Part shown: one piece after another, positions 35,584 to 48,800 of the stretch
How the letters are laid out: each line of letters starts with the position of its first letter
Numbering within the stretch: the stretch's first letter is position 1
NCBI RefSeq assembly: GCF_000208745.1
Contig: NC_030854.1
Location: 28,947,056-29,011,055 of the forward strand
Direction: 5' to 3'
Length of the DNA stretch: 64,000 bases
Source of the DNA: Theobroma cacao
Lineage: Eukaryota > Streptophyta > Magnoliopsida > Malvales > Malvaceae
The notes under the pieces: generated by a model
What the model saw: the letters and a program-made list of their open reading frames with translations, nothing else
Told to the model about the DNA's origin: nothing
The model's database searches: none
Made by a program: the position numbers and the translations under genes

Positions 35584-38500
35584 GGAGTACCTGTTTTTGG
35601 ACCACTTAAGGTTGCCCAAAGAGCAATGGTTAGTAGGGCAAAAGTACTCTGCAACACCACCCCCCCCAAGTGCATGGACTTGAATCTTTCTCTTCATCTT
35701 ACACATATGTGGGGTTTTGCTCTTATTACAAGTACCATGGAACAACAACTGCAGACATAAAAAAGAGATGTCAAGTCATCACCCCCCATGTTACACTGCC
35801 AAGATAAAGGAGAAAAAAGTGAATACCAAACTTGGGAGAAAAGAAGCCCTTTTCCTCAGTGGGGTAATTTTGCTACCCAATAACTGTCTATTACAAACAA
35901 TATTTGAAATGAATAACTATTAGGGAAAATTTTGTTCATGGTGTGCTCTTAATAAAGAATAGATGCCATACAACAATACAATCTTTCGTTATCCAATAAA
36001 AACAAAAAGATTCTCTTGTCGAGGGTAATTTAATTTTTTCACGTACATTAGAAAAAACACACACATATAAATTTATCTCTTCTTATCAAATTTTGAAAAG
36101 ACAATATAATTAATATTACACGCGTATATATCTAACTTATGTGTTACATATTTAATACCTAAAATAAATTAAGATAGAGTTATAGGTTAAAAAAAATTGA
36201 AGGAGAAAATGAAATCATTGAATACAAGGTCTCTCATGTCAACATCATGAATCAAAGATGTGGACCAAATATTCAGCAAATGAAGTAAATGGGAGGGAAC
36301 ATTATTCATGTGAACGTCGTTAACTTGCAACTACCAATTTCAGATACTACGGTCTACGGCTCCCAAGTGCTTTAATGCTCAACTCAAAATTAACATAGAA
36401 TTGCTTATATCCATCATTTTCCTCTCTCTTTCTCTCATTAGTATGTTGTCATGACGACAACCAAACGCATTTGTCAAATATTAATATCTTTTAATTAAGA
36501 TTTCTGAAAGTCTCTATGAATTTAAATGGTAATACCCAACTTTCAAATTTGTTGCCACAATTTTATTAAGTTCATGGCGGGGAAATATTTGTTTCAAGAA
36601 ATTTTCACTCTGGCTTTTGTCATATCACTTTGACTATTGTTACTTGTTTCGGTTTTATCTTTTATGTAAATTTCTTAAAAAATTATTAATATTTAATTTT
36701 AGATTTAGTTTTGTAATGAAGTGATATCATATTAGTGCATCATATATATAAACCCGATTAATTATTAAATTGAACTGACTCTGTTTTTTTATTTTTTTTT
36801 GTTTGATTTTTTACTGAGATATATATATATATACATAGTAAAAAAAAAAAGGAATTAAACAGGCTGTATATAATATTATTTTTTTTAATTTTTGTGGGGG
36901 AATTTGCACTTTCATGCATATGTCAACAACCCCATCAATCACGGCCTGATTTTACATCATGAACTACAGCTCCAGGTATGAAAACTTTCTCCATCTTTAC
37001 ATTGACTAGGAGTTATTACAAGATAACAGTAATAACAATGATACGCCAATTTGAAAGGGAAAGAATTGAAGGAGATATCACATTGCAAGTTGATTAGTTC
37101 TTGATGATGTCTTCTTCTACGTTTTAATCATGTAGAAGAGATCAATCATGCTATATATAAAATTTAAAACCACATATTTATCTCTCTCTCTCTCTCTCTC
37201 TCTTTCTCTCCCCTTTATGACAGAAAAGACAGCATCCATTATCTATGATTCCAAAATCCATCTAAAATCCAGGGAAAGTGATAACATGGGCTTTGCTTTT
37301 TTCAACAAAATTCAATGGAAGAATGAAATGAGCGTTGCATTCATGTGGAGTTTGGACAATTGTTAGTAACAGACACGTGAAACTCTTCCCATTTCTTTGA
37401 TTACTTGAAGCCATACTTCATATCCCAACTCTTGAAAAATTTTAACTCCTGATAGTGAGAGCTTTGGCTGTTATATCGTTTCTTAAATTGAAATTATTAA
37501 TTATATATGATGGATTTTTTTTAAAAAAAAATTAAAATTTCAATTTGATTTAAAAATTTTCAATGATCTCTCAAACGTACAGCAATTACTCGTGCAATGC
37601 TTCTAACATATTATATTTTAAAAGTAATTGGTTAATTAAATTTTTAGATGAGTGTAAAAAAATCTAAGATTAAATGGCAACAAACAGAGAGAGACTTATT
37701 ATATTTAAGTGTGTATAAAGAATTTAAATGTGTGATTTATTTTAATCATGGATTTAATTATATTTTTAAATATATGTACATATGGATGAGAAAAAGTTTA
37801 TATAAGTTAGTTGATTGAATGCTAGAAAAGAAAAATATAATTAATAAGCAAAATAGAAGAAGAAAAAGGGACCAAAAGACATCAACATATATAGATATAT
37901 AAATATAAATATAAAAGGGGGGAGGAGCCCCCACAATGTTAATTCAACATCTGAAACGATGCCAATCTGTGGTCCAAAAACCTCAGTTTCATATCACAAT
38001 GATCATACCCACCGAGCTTTTAAGGAGTTAAAGAGCTATCCTTATATTGACAGTTAAGGGTCCTTACATGTAAAAAAGCCCCACATTCCCATCAAAATCA
38101 TGAGTCAGCCCCATGCATGTTGTTGTTATAGGTGTTGTTTTCTGGATGAATTTTTGCTTTCTTTTCTTCTTCTTTTTTTAATAGCTTTTTTTCCATCCTT
38201 CCAAACACAGAAATGGTGGGCTCTCATGTTCTTATCTCTCCCACTTGCATTGGATTTTTGGCATCCACATTCGCTTCTTCTGTTCTCATCTGCCTAAACA
38301 AATATCTGTCTTCTAAAAACAATAAATTGTGGCTTTCTACTTGATGAGAATGTTTGAAGTCACATGTATACGAAAAGGGCCAAGGGGAATGTCTGCAAAA
38401 ACCTTTTCTTCTTGATGATGTTCACCTCCCACACTTATCTCAGTTCAAACCCTTCAAATAAGTTCAACTGCTCAATCTTAGCTATTACCAATAATGCATA

Positions 38501-38669
38501 TAACTTTTTCTTCGTACATGTATATAAAAAGAGGTATTCATTTATTATCTCATAAATTTCAAAAAAATTCAAACTCATGAGTTCTGAAATAGAGTTTTAA
38601 GCTCTAATTGCTGAATCAAGCTATTACAAATTAATTATTGATGAGTTTGACCTCAATAATTATTATGTA
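33809..38669. other. Intergenic region with microsatellites
   Basis: No gene recognised. (GA)n at 35554-35581, (CT)n at 37182-37203 and (TA)n at 36822-36833. Frames such as 35322-35549, 35458-35748, 37148-37366 and 38100-38297 are short, low complexity or run through the repeats. No conserved miRNA sequence was recognised by eye. Confidence 0.5.
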
Positions 38670-38805
38670 ATTAGCATGTTTGGACGTGTGTTTTGGTCTG
38701 TTCATGCCGCTGGCTGGAGTGCCATCTTGACTGCCTGGTAGGCTTTAATTCCTTCTTGGTTTGATCTAAGGAGTTGTGTATCTTTTTCCTTATTAATAAC
38801 ATGAC
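38670..38805 (+). mobile_element. Possible LINE 3'-end remnant
   Basis: The stretch GTTTGGACGTGTGTTTTGG...CTTGGTTTGATCTAAGGAG...CCTTATTAATAACATGA resembles the G/T-rich 3' ends of plant L1 elements, ending in TTATTAATAA. No coding region remains. Low certainty. Confidence 0.25.
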
Positions 38806-38951
38806 CAGATATTGATTGAGTGAAAAAAATTATTATATAACTTTTTTATTATTGAACATTAAAGAAATAAATTCAAATTCTTAAAACTTTTGATACCTAA
38901 TAATAAGAAAAACGAAACACGTGACACGTACCAAGAATTCACAACTTTTGA

Positions 38952-40500
38952 TTTTTTTTTTTTTTGGAAAGCGGAGTGATATTAAATATCATAGAGGATT
39001 ACAAAGTCTACCGGTTTGCTAGAGTCACAACTCCTCATTGGTTACAAAGGCGTGCAGTGTGGCTGCAATCTTTACGTAGTCAGAAACCCAGGTTGCTAAA
39101 GGGATCGTACAAGCCCCACTTAGTAGTAGCAACAACCCATGTATCATCACAAAGCAACCAATAAAAATGGCCCTCTACAAAGGACTAAGAAAGGTGGCTG
39201 TGACAAGCAAAAGTAACCACGACAATATGTACACAAGCAGCGACGATACAAGGCAAAAGGCATTCCACAACGCATGGCCTGCAGCAAAGTCATCATGAAT
39301 TAGAAAGACTTATCTCTCAACCATATGGTTAGCGGCAGAATAAGCTTCCTCCTCAGCAGAGGCGGAGGGAGGGGGGCTAGTAGGGGCGTCCACCTCTCAA
39401 AATTTCAAAAATTTATATATTTTTTTGTTTTATTTTAAAATTTTACTTTTATTTTTTTAAGATTTATAATTTCATCTCTTCAAATATTAAATTTTTTATT
39501 TTCGTGCCTTCAAACTTAAAATCTTGACTCCGTTTCTACTCCTCAACATCATTTAAGTATAAAATTTATAAAAGATGCATTTCCTGAGGAAGAAATTCAT
39601 CATGAACCTCATTACGTCATCCTTGATGACCTACCATTGGTTCTTGAAAATAACAAAAATTATACTCATCAGGACCTGAGGCTTTGTCTCTATCACATGG
39701 TAAAATTGTCTCTTAAATCTCTGATTCAGTAAAGGATCTCTTTCAGAAGTTGGCAAAAAATTCCCTAAGTTTGCATAACTAACAATTAAACTCTTGCAAT
39801 TTAGTGACCTCTTGATGATTGTACAAGGCCTCAAAATGATTTCTAACTTCCTCCTTTACTAATTCTAAGACTATAACCACTATATTGTGAATGCTCTCTT
39901 GCTTAATGTAGCTTACTTTCTTCTTTGTCGATGTTATATCATGAAAGAATTTTGTGTTTTGGTCCCCCCGAGGAACCATTTCACTCGCACCTTTTGTTGC
40001 TATGCTCTCTCCCCTGTTCTGTAGAGAGATCATAATTCAACTTTTTTCCTTAGTATCACATCCCTATTATTTTCCATGGCTCCATTTTCCTGTCTTTCCA
40101 TTGTCAGTTTATGAATCTTTTCCTCAAGCTTTGGAATTCTTTTTTGAATGACATCGTAAGTATTTTTTTACTAATTTTTAATAGTCGGTTTTAGTTTTTT
40201 GAGCTTCTCCTAGATATTAACCATACCAAACCTACCTTGTGCTGCTGTGTCCTAATTTTCCTTGACCAGCCTTGGAAGCTTGCTTCCTCCGATTAGTTTT
40301 TAAAAAACTTAAATGGTTTTGGAACCTAGTTAGTCTTCTCAATGCCAACTAAGAGCTGGTTATGATCTTATAAAAAGCTTTGTAAACATTTTTGTGAAAG
40401 ATAGTTGAAGATTCCCAATAATTCAGCATTGATCAAGAATCTATCAAATCTATTAAAGGCAATAATTCAACATTGAATTTGGTGATGGTAGCAAAGGAGG
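38952..40500 (-). mobile_element. LINE/L1 non-LTR retrotransposon fragment, 5' truncated and decayed
   Basis: Read on the minus strand: the C-terminal endonuclease signature RFDRFLINAE near 40440 and a frame-broken DH motif; an endonuclease-RT linker; then the N-terminal RT signature GDQNTKFFHDI in the frame 39779-40033 and further RT-like text to about 39550. The 3' UTR-like part reaches TATTTAATATCACTCCGC and an A tail (T run 38952-38965). Many stops and frameshifts; palm motifs of RT are absent. A small MITE (39356-39539) interrupts it. The upstream end is ill defined, near the copia insertion. Confidence 0.75.
39356..39539 (-). mobile_element. Small MITE, copy 2 (184 bp), inside the LINE
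   Basis: GCAGAGGCGGAGGGA at the left is the imperfect inverted match of TGACTCCGTTTCTAC at the right; TCCTCA flanks both sides (39350-39355, 39540-39545) as a probable target duplication. Aligns throughout with 5793-5987 in opposite orientation. Confidence 0.75.
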
Positions 40501-40554
40501 GAGCAGAGAAAAGAAGAAAGAAAGAAAAAGAAAAAGAGCCTGTTGAGAACCACG

Positions 40555-40936
40555 TGTTAGATAGTTTGTTAATGTTGGGAAAAATTGTGACTAAAGACTT
40601 ATAAATTATTACCTTATTAAAATATAACTTTTAAAAGGTTATTAGATATAATTATTAAATAGTTGTATTATGAAAAGAAACAAGTCATTTCATCCTATTT
40701 GAAGAGTCATATTATGAAAGGATACAAGTCTTTTCATTGAAAGACGTATACATTAGCTTATTATATACACAACGTTCTTACATTGCCAATTTCACAATTT
40801 TGATAAGTGTGTTAAGGACTTTATTGTATCTTGGAGGTTGAAATAATACCTTAAGAAAAGTGACAATTCACGCCCTCAAAGTCATTCTCTTTCTTCTTCT
40901 CTAAATATTCTTCTTCTTCTTCTAAATATTCTAACA
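40555..40936 (+). repeat. Copia 5' LTR
   Basis: Starts TGTTAGATAG and ends TTCTAACA. Same length as the 3' LTR. Contains two A/T-rich TATA-like stretches and ends in a CTT-rich tract. Confidence 0.93.
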
Positions 40937-40980
40937 ATCTTAAGGTATTTTTTCAAAATACTTTTCGCAATTATTTCGTG

Positions 40981-41912
40981 ATGGAGACTGGCTTGGATTC
41001 AAGTGTGAAGGTTCACTTCCAAAATCAAGAAGTGATTAAACTTGATAGATTCGACGGAACGAATTTCACTAGATGGAAGGATAAGATGCAATTGATGTTA
41101 ACATGTAGAAACGGAAACATGATGAGTTTATATGTCATGGATACATTCTCAATTCTCTCACTGATCGATTGTATAATCTCTTCAGACATAAGACTTCAGC
41201 AAAAGAAATCTGGACTGCGCTCGAGGAAACGTACAAAAAGGAGAAGAAAGGTACGGATAAATTTCTTACATTGAGATACTTTGAGTTTACCATGACGGAT
41301 ACCAAACCAATTATGGATCAAGTACATGAGTTACGAATTTTGGCCTCTAAATTAAACGAACTAGAAATCAAAATTCCTGACTCACTTCAAGTGGGAGCAA
41401 TTCTATCCAAACTTCCACCTTCTTAGAATAGAGATAGGAAGAAAATTTTGCATTCGTCAGAGAGTTTTACCATTGAAGAGTTTCAAACTCGTTTGCATAT
41501 TGAGGCAGAAAATTGTGCTAGAGATGCACTCATTTTTGGGTCAAATATAAATCTCATAAGTGAAAAAGAAAAGGGTTCTAGAAAATTAAAAAGAAATAGA
41601 ATCCAAAAAATAGACTTCAAGAAATCCAAGAAATATAAAAGTGATAAAATGTGTAATTATTGTGGAAAGAAAGGACATTTTATCAAGAAGTACAAGTTCA
41701 GAAATTCTGGAAATCTTGAAAACAAGATTGCTGCTTCTGGTTCTGGAAACAAGGTAAACCTTGTTGAATGTGATGTCAAAGAGCTTGTTGTGATGGTGAC
41801 TGAAATGCATATTGGAATGGTTACCAAAGTAAATATAGCTACTGTAATAAAACATTCAGAATGGTGGTTAGATTCTGGTGTTACTATTCATGTTTGCAAT
41901 GACAAAAGGTAA
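40981..41912 (+). pseudogene. Copia gag and protease region, disrupted
   Basis: Gag starts at ATG 40981 (METGLDSSVK..., with LDRFDGTNFTRWKDKM typical of copia gag). A frameshift near 41190 moves the frame and an in-frame TAG lies at 41424-41426. The zinc knuckle CNYCGKKGHFIKKY (41652-41693) has Tyr in place of the last Cys, so CX2CX4HX4C is broken. The protease motif LDSGVTIH keeps DSG, but a TAA follows at 41910-41912. Confidence 0.9.
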
Positions 41913-41954
41913 TTCAAGAGTTATGAAGAACTCAAGAGACCAAAAGAAATTCTA

Positions 41955-43321
41955 ATGGGGAATCATAATCCTGCTAAGGTGCTTGGCAAAGGAATGGTTA
42001 AGTTAAAATTTACCTCAGGGCAAAAATTAACTTTACTTAACGTATTCCATGTTCCTGAAATTAGAACAAATCTTGTATCTGCACATTTATTGTGTAAGAA
42101 TGGTTTTAAGATTGTACTAGAATCCGATAAGGTTGTAATATCGAAAAATACTGTATTTGTTGGAAAAGGATATTCTTGTGAAAGAATGTTCAAACTCAGT
42201 ATCAATGAAATGAATTATTTTTTTGTGTATACTGTTGAGCATTCTTCTGATTTATGGCATGCTAGACTAGGTTATTTAAATTTTCAATCTTTAAAATTTA
42301 TGTCAAAACATGGTTATATTTCATTTCAAAAAGATAATTTTGAAAAATGTGAAATTTGTGTTGAGGCAAAAATGACTAAGAGATTTTTTCCAAAAGTTGA
42401 AAGAAAATTAGAATTATTAGAACTTATACATTCTAATATTTGTGAACTAAATGGTTTACTAACAAGGGGAGGAAAAAGGTATTTTATAACGTTCATTGAT
42501 GATTATTCTTGCTTCACTTATGTTTATTTTATGAAAACAAAAGATGAAGTATTTGACAAATTCAAGGAATTTAAAACTGTTGTTGAAAATAAAAAAGAAA
42601 AGAAGATTAAAATTCTTAGAAGTGATAGAGGAGGAGAATATTTTCAATATTCGTTTTCTCTATTTTGTAAAGAGAATGGAATAATTCATCAAAGAACAGC
42701 TCTTTATGCACCCCCAACATAATGGATTAGCCGAAAGAAAAAATAGACATTAGTAGATATGGTAAATAGTATGTTATTAAATGCAAAGGCTCCTTTTAAT
42801 CTTTGGAGAGAAGCACTTTTGACAGCATGTCATATAAGTAATAAAGTTCCTTTAAGTAAATTACTTATGACACCATATGAATTATGGAATAATGGTAGAA
42901 AACCAAATTTGAATTATTTTAAAGTGTGGGGGTGTATAACTTATTATAAAGTCACGGATCCTCAAAAAACGAAATTAGGACCTAGAGGCATTAAAAGTAT
43001 TTTTGTTTGTTATGCACAAAATTCAAAAGCATATAGATTACTTGATTTAAATTCTAATGTTATAGTTGAATCTATACACGTTAATTTCTTTGAAAATAAA
43101 TTTGTTTACAATTCTATTACTTTTGAAAAAGAAAAGCAAATTGAAATGGCTCCAATAGTTGGTGAAAAAAGAAAAGAAATTAATGAATCTATTGAGCCAA
43201 GAAGAAGTCCAAGATTGAGAAAAGAGAAACATTTAGATTCTGATTATGTTTATCCAGATTCAATTATTTTTCTAGTTGAAGGAGATAGAACCAAAATAAT
43301 AAATAAAACACCACTCTATTA
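41955..43321 (+). pseudogene. Copia integrase region, disrupted
   Basis: GAG-pre-integrase LWHARLGYLN (about 42254) and an HHCC-like CEICVEAK segment precede the core. The first catalytic Asp of the usual HSD triplet is Asn here (HSN, codon 42435-42437); FIDDYS keeps the second Asp. An extra base in a C run near 42712 destroys the HNGLAERKNR motif, and a second indel about 30 bases on restores the frame. Confidence 0.9.
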
Positions 43322-43357
43322 AGTGTAGATGAAGACCCTAAAACTTTCAGTGATGCA

Positions 43358-44902
43358 ATGTCTTCAAGAGATACAGCGTTTTGGAAAGAAGCTGTAAATG
43401 ATAAAATGAACTCAATAATATCTAATAATACATGGGTCTTAGTTGATTTACTTTCAGGTTCTAAAACAATTGGATGTAAATGGGTGTTTAGAAGAAATAT
43501 AATACCGATGATTTTGTACAAACCTTTAAAGCAAGATTAGTTGCTAAAGGTTTCAAACAAAAAGAAGGCATAGACTATTTTGATACATATGCTCTAGTAT
43601 CTAGAATAACATTCATTAGAACACTTGTATCATTAGCTTCGATTTATAAGTTACACATACATCAAATGGATGTTAAAATAACCTTTTTAAATGGTGATTT
43701 AAAGAAGGAAGTATACATGGAACAACCAGAAGATTTTATATTTCCTGGAAATGAGAAAAAAGTTTGTAAATTGGTTAAATCACTTTATAGGCTAAAGCAA
43801 GCTCCTAAACAATGGTATGAAAAATTGAATCATCTATATTATCTTATGGTTTTAAACATAATGGAGCTGACAAGTGTGTTTACTCAAAATTTACCAAAGA
43901 TTATGGAGTAATAATATGTCTTTATGTTGATGATATGCTAATATTTAGCAATAACATGATCGGCATAAATAAAACAAAGAAATACTTAACCTCTGTATTT
44001 AAAATGAAGGATTTGAATGAGGTTGATACCATTTTGGGTATTAAAGTTAAGAAACATAATAATGGTTATGTTATTAATCAAAGTCACTATATTGAGAAAT
44101 TGATCAGTAAATTTAAACATCTCAATATAAAATAATTTAGTACTCCATATGATTCAAGTATGAAAATGCATGAGAATGGTGACCAAGTAATTGCACAACT
44201 TGAATATGCTAGTGCTATTGGAAGTATTAGGTATGCTATGCATTGCACTACGCCAGATATTACATTTGCAGTTTGCAAATTATCAAGATATACAAGTAAG
44301 CCTAATAAAATTCATTGGAAGGCCATTAGAAGAGTTCTTGGATATCTTAAAAGAACTAAAAATTTTGACTTACATTATTCAAACTATCCAAGAGTATTAT
44401 AAGGATATTCTGATGCAAGTTGGATTACTAGTGTAAATGATAATAAGTCCACTTCAGGTTGGATTTTTACACTAGGATGTGGTGCAATTAGTTGGGCATC
44501 TAACAAGCAAACTTGCATCTCACATTCAACAATGGAATATGAGTTTATAGCTTTAACTGCAACAGGAAAGAAAGTGAAATGGTTGAGAAATTTCTTATTA
44601 GATATAGAGTTGTGGCCACAACCAATTCCAGCCATTTTTTTATATTGTGGTAGTGCTGCTACAATGTCTAGAGCATATAGTAATGTCTATAATAAAAAAT
44701 CTAGACAATTAGTTTAAGACATGATTATATTAGAGAATTAATCTCCAATGGGGTAATTACCATAACATATGTTAAATCTGTAAATAATTTAGTAGATCCT
44801 CTGACAAAAGGTTTACCAAGAGATTTAGTAAGAAGTATTACAAAAAGAATGGGTTTAAGACCCCTATTAGACACCAATAGTGGGAACCAAACTTTTAATT
44901 AA
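43358..44902 (+). pseudogene. Copia reverse transcriptase and RNase H, disrupted
   Basis: RT fragments in several frames: NTWVLVDL and GCKWVFRR (about 43430-43500), MDVKITFLNGDLKKEVYMEQ (43666), SLYRLKQAPKQWYEKL (about 43780) and the catalytic YVDD at 43923-43934. RNase H follows with [16 protein letters not shown] and MEYEFIAL (44455-44560), then HDYIRELISNG and DPLTKGLPRDLV, ending at TAA 44900-44902. At least four frameshifts or stops. Confidence 0.9.
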
Positions 44903-45457
44903 TAACCTCTAATTACAAAGTTCAATGAGTAAAAATAAGTTATTGTTATGTGTCTGTGATGCACTATTAGAATCCATTCCTCAAAAAAAAAAAATCTTAT
45001 TTGAAAATAGTGCAGTCCATTGCGTATAGAGGTTGAGTTTATACTCTTAATGGAGTTTGAACATTATATTATGGAATGAAAAATGTCTAGAGGAATGGGG
45101 ACATTAATGAAAACTCTGCCTACATAAACATAAGGAGTGATGCCGCTTCAACAAGAAGAATTTGGGGGATTCTCTTGTAAATGTTTATTATGAACAGGAT
45201 AGGCACATGGCCATTATGGTGCTAAAAGTGATTGACCATTTACAGAAAAATAAATGAATATTATGTGGTGTATCTTTAATTCTAACACTAAGAGTCGAGG
45301 TTCAATTTGTGGACACAATTTATTTCGTTAGGTTCTGAGATGCATTCGCTAATTGATGGTTTAAATCGAGAGATACCTTTTTGTATGCGTAATATTCATT
45401 TGTGTGAAAGGCAGAAATAAATATATATAAAACTAACTTTTCAAACTAGTGGGGGAT

Positions 45458-45839
45458 TGATAGATAGTTTGTTAATGTTGGGAAAAGTTATGACTAAAGA
45501 CTTATAAATAATTACCTTATTAAAATATAACTTTTGAAAGGTTATTAGATATAATTATTAAATAGTTGTACTATGAAAAGGAACAAGTCCTTTCATCCTA
45601 TTTGAAGAGTTATATTATGAAAGGATACAAGTCTTTTCATTGAAAGACGTATACGTTGGCTTATTATATAAACAACGTTCTTACATTGCTAATTTCACAA
45701 TTATGATAAGTGTGTTAAGAACTTTGTTATATCTTGGAGGTTGAAAAAATACCTTAAGGAAATTGACAATTCATGCCCTCAAAGTCATTCTCTTTCTTCT
45801 TCTCTAAATATTCTTATTCTTCTTCTAAATTTTCTAGCA
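45458..45839 (+). repeat. Copia 3' LTR
   Basis: Starts TGATAGATAG and ends TTCTAGCA; 382 bases like its partner. Confidence 0.93.
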
Positions 45840-45844
45840 CCACG

Positions 45845-48800
45845 ATAGGTGCAAGAAGAAACGAGAGAAAAAAATGAAATGAAAGAAAGTAGTAGATTGT
45901 GTGGCGACTAAGATATCCAAGGAAAAGGTATCAATAGTAGTGAGTTGCCATGTACTCTTGTGTTTATGTTGCCGTTAAAGCTATGCTTTGGTTGTGCTGG
46001 AGGGTGTATTTTTTGATTTATTTGTTGTTAGAGCCTATCATATATCGGTCTGAATCCAATGATGGGTGCAAGGAAGAAGGAGAGAAAAAAAAAAAAGAAA
46101 AGAAAGAGAAAGAAGAAGAAAAAAAAAGGGAAAGTGGAGTTCTATGTGTCAAAAAAATTAATTTTATTTGTTGAATAAAATAAAAATAATTAAATGTATA
46201 ATTGATAAATCATATATAAATTTTAAAAATAAAGGGCATATCAATTAATTAGAAATGCTAATTTTGTTATTAAGGGTAATTTTATAAATTCATACTATAT
46301 TCTTAATAAAGTGTTTCCAAATCAAACAGTATAATATAATTTTCCTAACAATAACATTTTTGTAATCATCACTTTCCTATATTATACCAAACGCTAAATT
46401 ATTTTCTCAATAATTACATCCCCAACAATCACACACTCACAATCACATTCCTAATAAAATACCAAATGCCACCTAAAATGAAAAACCTATTACCACCATT
46501 TACTTTTCAAGTCATATACCCTTTCTTTTAACATTCATGTATCTTTGTTGTTATTCTTTCCTCTTTCTTGCAATATTAACTTCAATCAATTAATGTTGAA
46601 ATCACCAGATTTTGACTTACTTTACTATTATTTTTTTTCTAATAGTACATTTATTACAGGCGTGAAAAATACACTTTGTGATGTTGAAAGAAATTAGGGT
46701 GCTTATGTTTAGGAAACAAAAGGAAATTGTCCAATTAAAGGGTGAAAATAAAGCTAGTGATTAGAGTAGTGGGCTTGCTAATTTCTATTATTAATTAGTT
46801 CAAAGAGCATAAGTAACAATATTGTTAAAGTATTCATATATTATACAATTTCATATACAAATAAATATTCTTATATTTTGAAAAATGTAGCTTGATGCTA
46901 ACTAAGTCTACAATTATCAAAGTGCATCAAGTTGAGGTTGATTAATTTCCTTTGGTATTTATTTAAATTAATTCCATCAAAACTATGAAAAATGAAATCA
47001 AGTTCAAATAAATCCTTGATGAGTTTTTAAATGGAGACAAATTCGAGTGCCTTAGTACTGTCGTGATTCATGGTTTGAAGCCGTTTGTTTAACATCTTTT
47101 CTGACCTTCCCAAAATTAATGAAGCTGTCAACAGTGACAATTATGTTCCTCAAACTTTTTCAAGTGGGGGAAGGGGTTGGGGGTTAACGTTGGTTGTTGA
47201 AATTTGGAAGGTTTCAGCATATTTTCCCTAGGGTTGGAAGCACTTCTCAAAGAGTTATTCGCCATTTCCATGAAGTAGACATAGTCGGCATGATGATGCA
47301 TGATAGAAACAGGTTATTATTATTTTTCCACCTACACTAACTTGACCTGTTCAAACTTTAAATAATAACTGCCCTAAATTGATTAATCTACTGATAATTC
47401 TACTTGCTACTTGCATGCATGGGGAATATTCCATTATTTAGAAAGGGGAGAGTGGCTTGGGATGTGAGCAATTTGCATCGAGGAATCATTGCAAATAAAT
47501 GTTTGACATTCCAAAGGAAAATACAATAAGAATTCATTGCAGAGGATTATTACTAATTAATAACCACTTCAAAGATTCTACAATTGTTGCCAAACGCTTC
47601 TGCTCAATCTATTTTAATTTTGTAATCACATTTTCAACAATGTAGAGGTTGCCTTCAACTACTTTGCCATTTAAAGTTGATTGACAATAACCTCCTTTAT
47701 CAGAACTAATTCTTGACGTTACAGTTTTATCCTAATTTTCTTTCCATCCTTTTATTATCTAGTTCTTCTAAGAATATTATATACAATATGTATGCATGTA
47801 TATTGCATTTCTTACCCATTATATCAAAGTTTATATATATATATACATAAAGAAAATGTTTTATGTATTCATTTCATGTGATAAAATAGTAGAGTTCCTA
47901 AATCAAGGATCATTTGAATAACCAATACTATCAAATAATATGCTTATATTAATTTTTTTTTCATAAAATTGAAAGACTGTATGGGTATCTGCGCTGCATA
48001 AAAAAATTATTTTCTACTATAACTAGCATTTATAGGGCATTTACGTAGCTAGTCTATAACGGCACCTTTGGTTGGGATGCCATTCCTCCTCTATTCTCAC
48101 TCTATTTCTACGCTTGCTTGTGGTTCATTTTTGAATAAAAGATGGCTATTCTCATAGAAGCCATGCCTTAAAAAGGCGCGAAATAACTAAAACCAACTCT
48201 CTCGGTATTAGTTATTATACACGAGTTGGAATGGACTAAAAAATTTTTTTTAGATAAAAATATTTTTAATAATTTTTGTAAAATTACTATTTTACATTAT
48301 AAAAATTATAAATTATTAATATTTTAAATAAATTATTATAAATTAATACTTAAACTTTTAAATTTAAAAATTATAAAAAAATTATTAACATTTTAATAAT
48401 AAATTATTAATATTTAGATTATTAATTATTAAAAAAGTATTATTATTAAATTACTAATAATAATAAATTTATTAATATTTTAATCATAAATTATTAATAT
48501 TTTAGGTAAATTATAAAATTATTAATATTTTAGTTATAAATTAATAAAATTTTAAAGAAATTATAAAAAAATCAATATTGCAAATTAAAAAATTAAATTA
48601 AAGTTTTAATTATAAATTATTAATAATTTAAACAAATTATAAATATTTCAATATTTTCAAAAATAAACATAGAGAAAATAAAATAAGATAAAAATAATTA
48701 AATTATAGTTTTTAAAAAACTATTAATATTTTTAATATATTTTCAAGAAAATTAATATTTTAAAAAAATTATAAATTATAGTAAAGGGTATTTTTATCTT

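Larger units (their letters stand above)
40555..45839 (+). mobile_element. Full-length but inactive Ty1/copia LTR retrotransposon
   Basis: 5,285 bases bounded by two 382-base LTRs and a perfect CCACG target duplication (40550-40554, 45840-45844). Domain order gag - protease - integrase - RT - RNase H is that of Ty1/copia. A purine tract AGTGGGGGAT (45448-45457) directly precedes the 3' LTR. The base run after the 5' LTR (ATCTTAAGGTATTTT) is not the usual tRNA-iMet primer site. Several frameshifts and stops disable the polyprotein. By eye the LTRs differ at about 24 of 382 positions. Confidence 0.95.
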
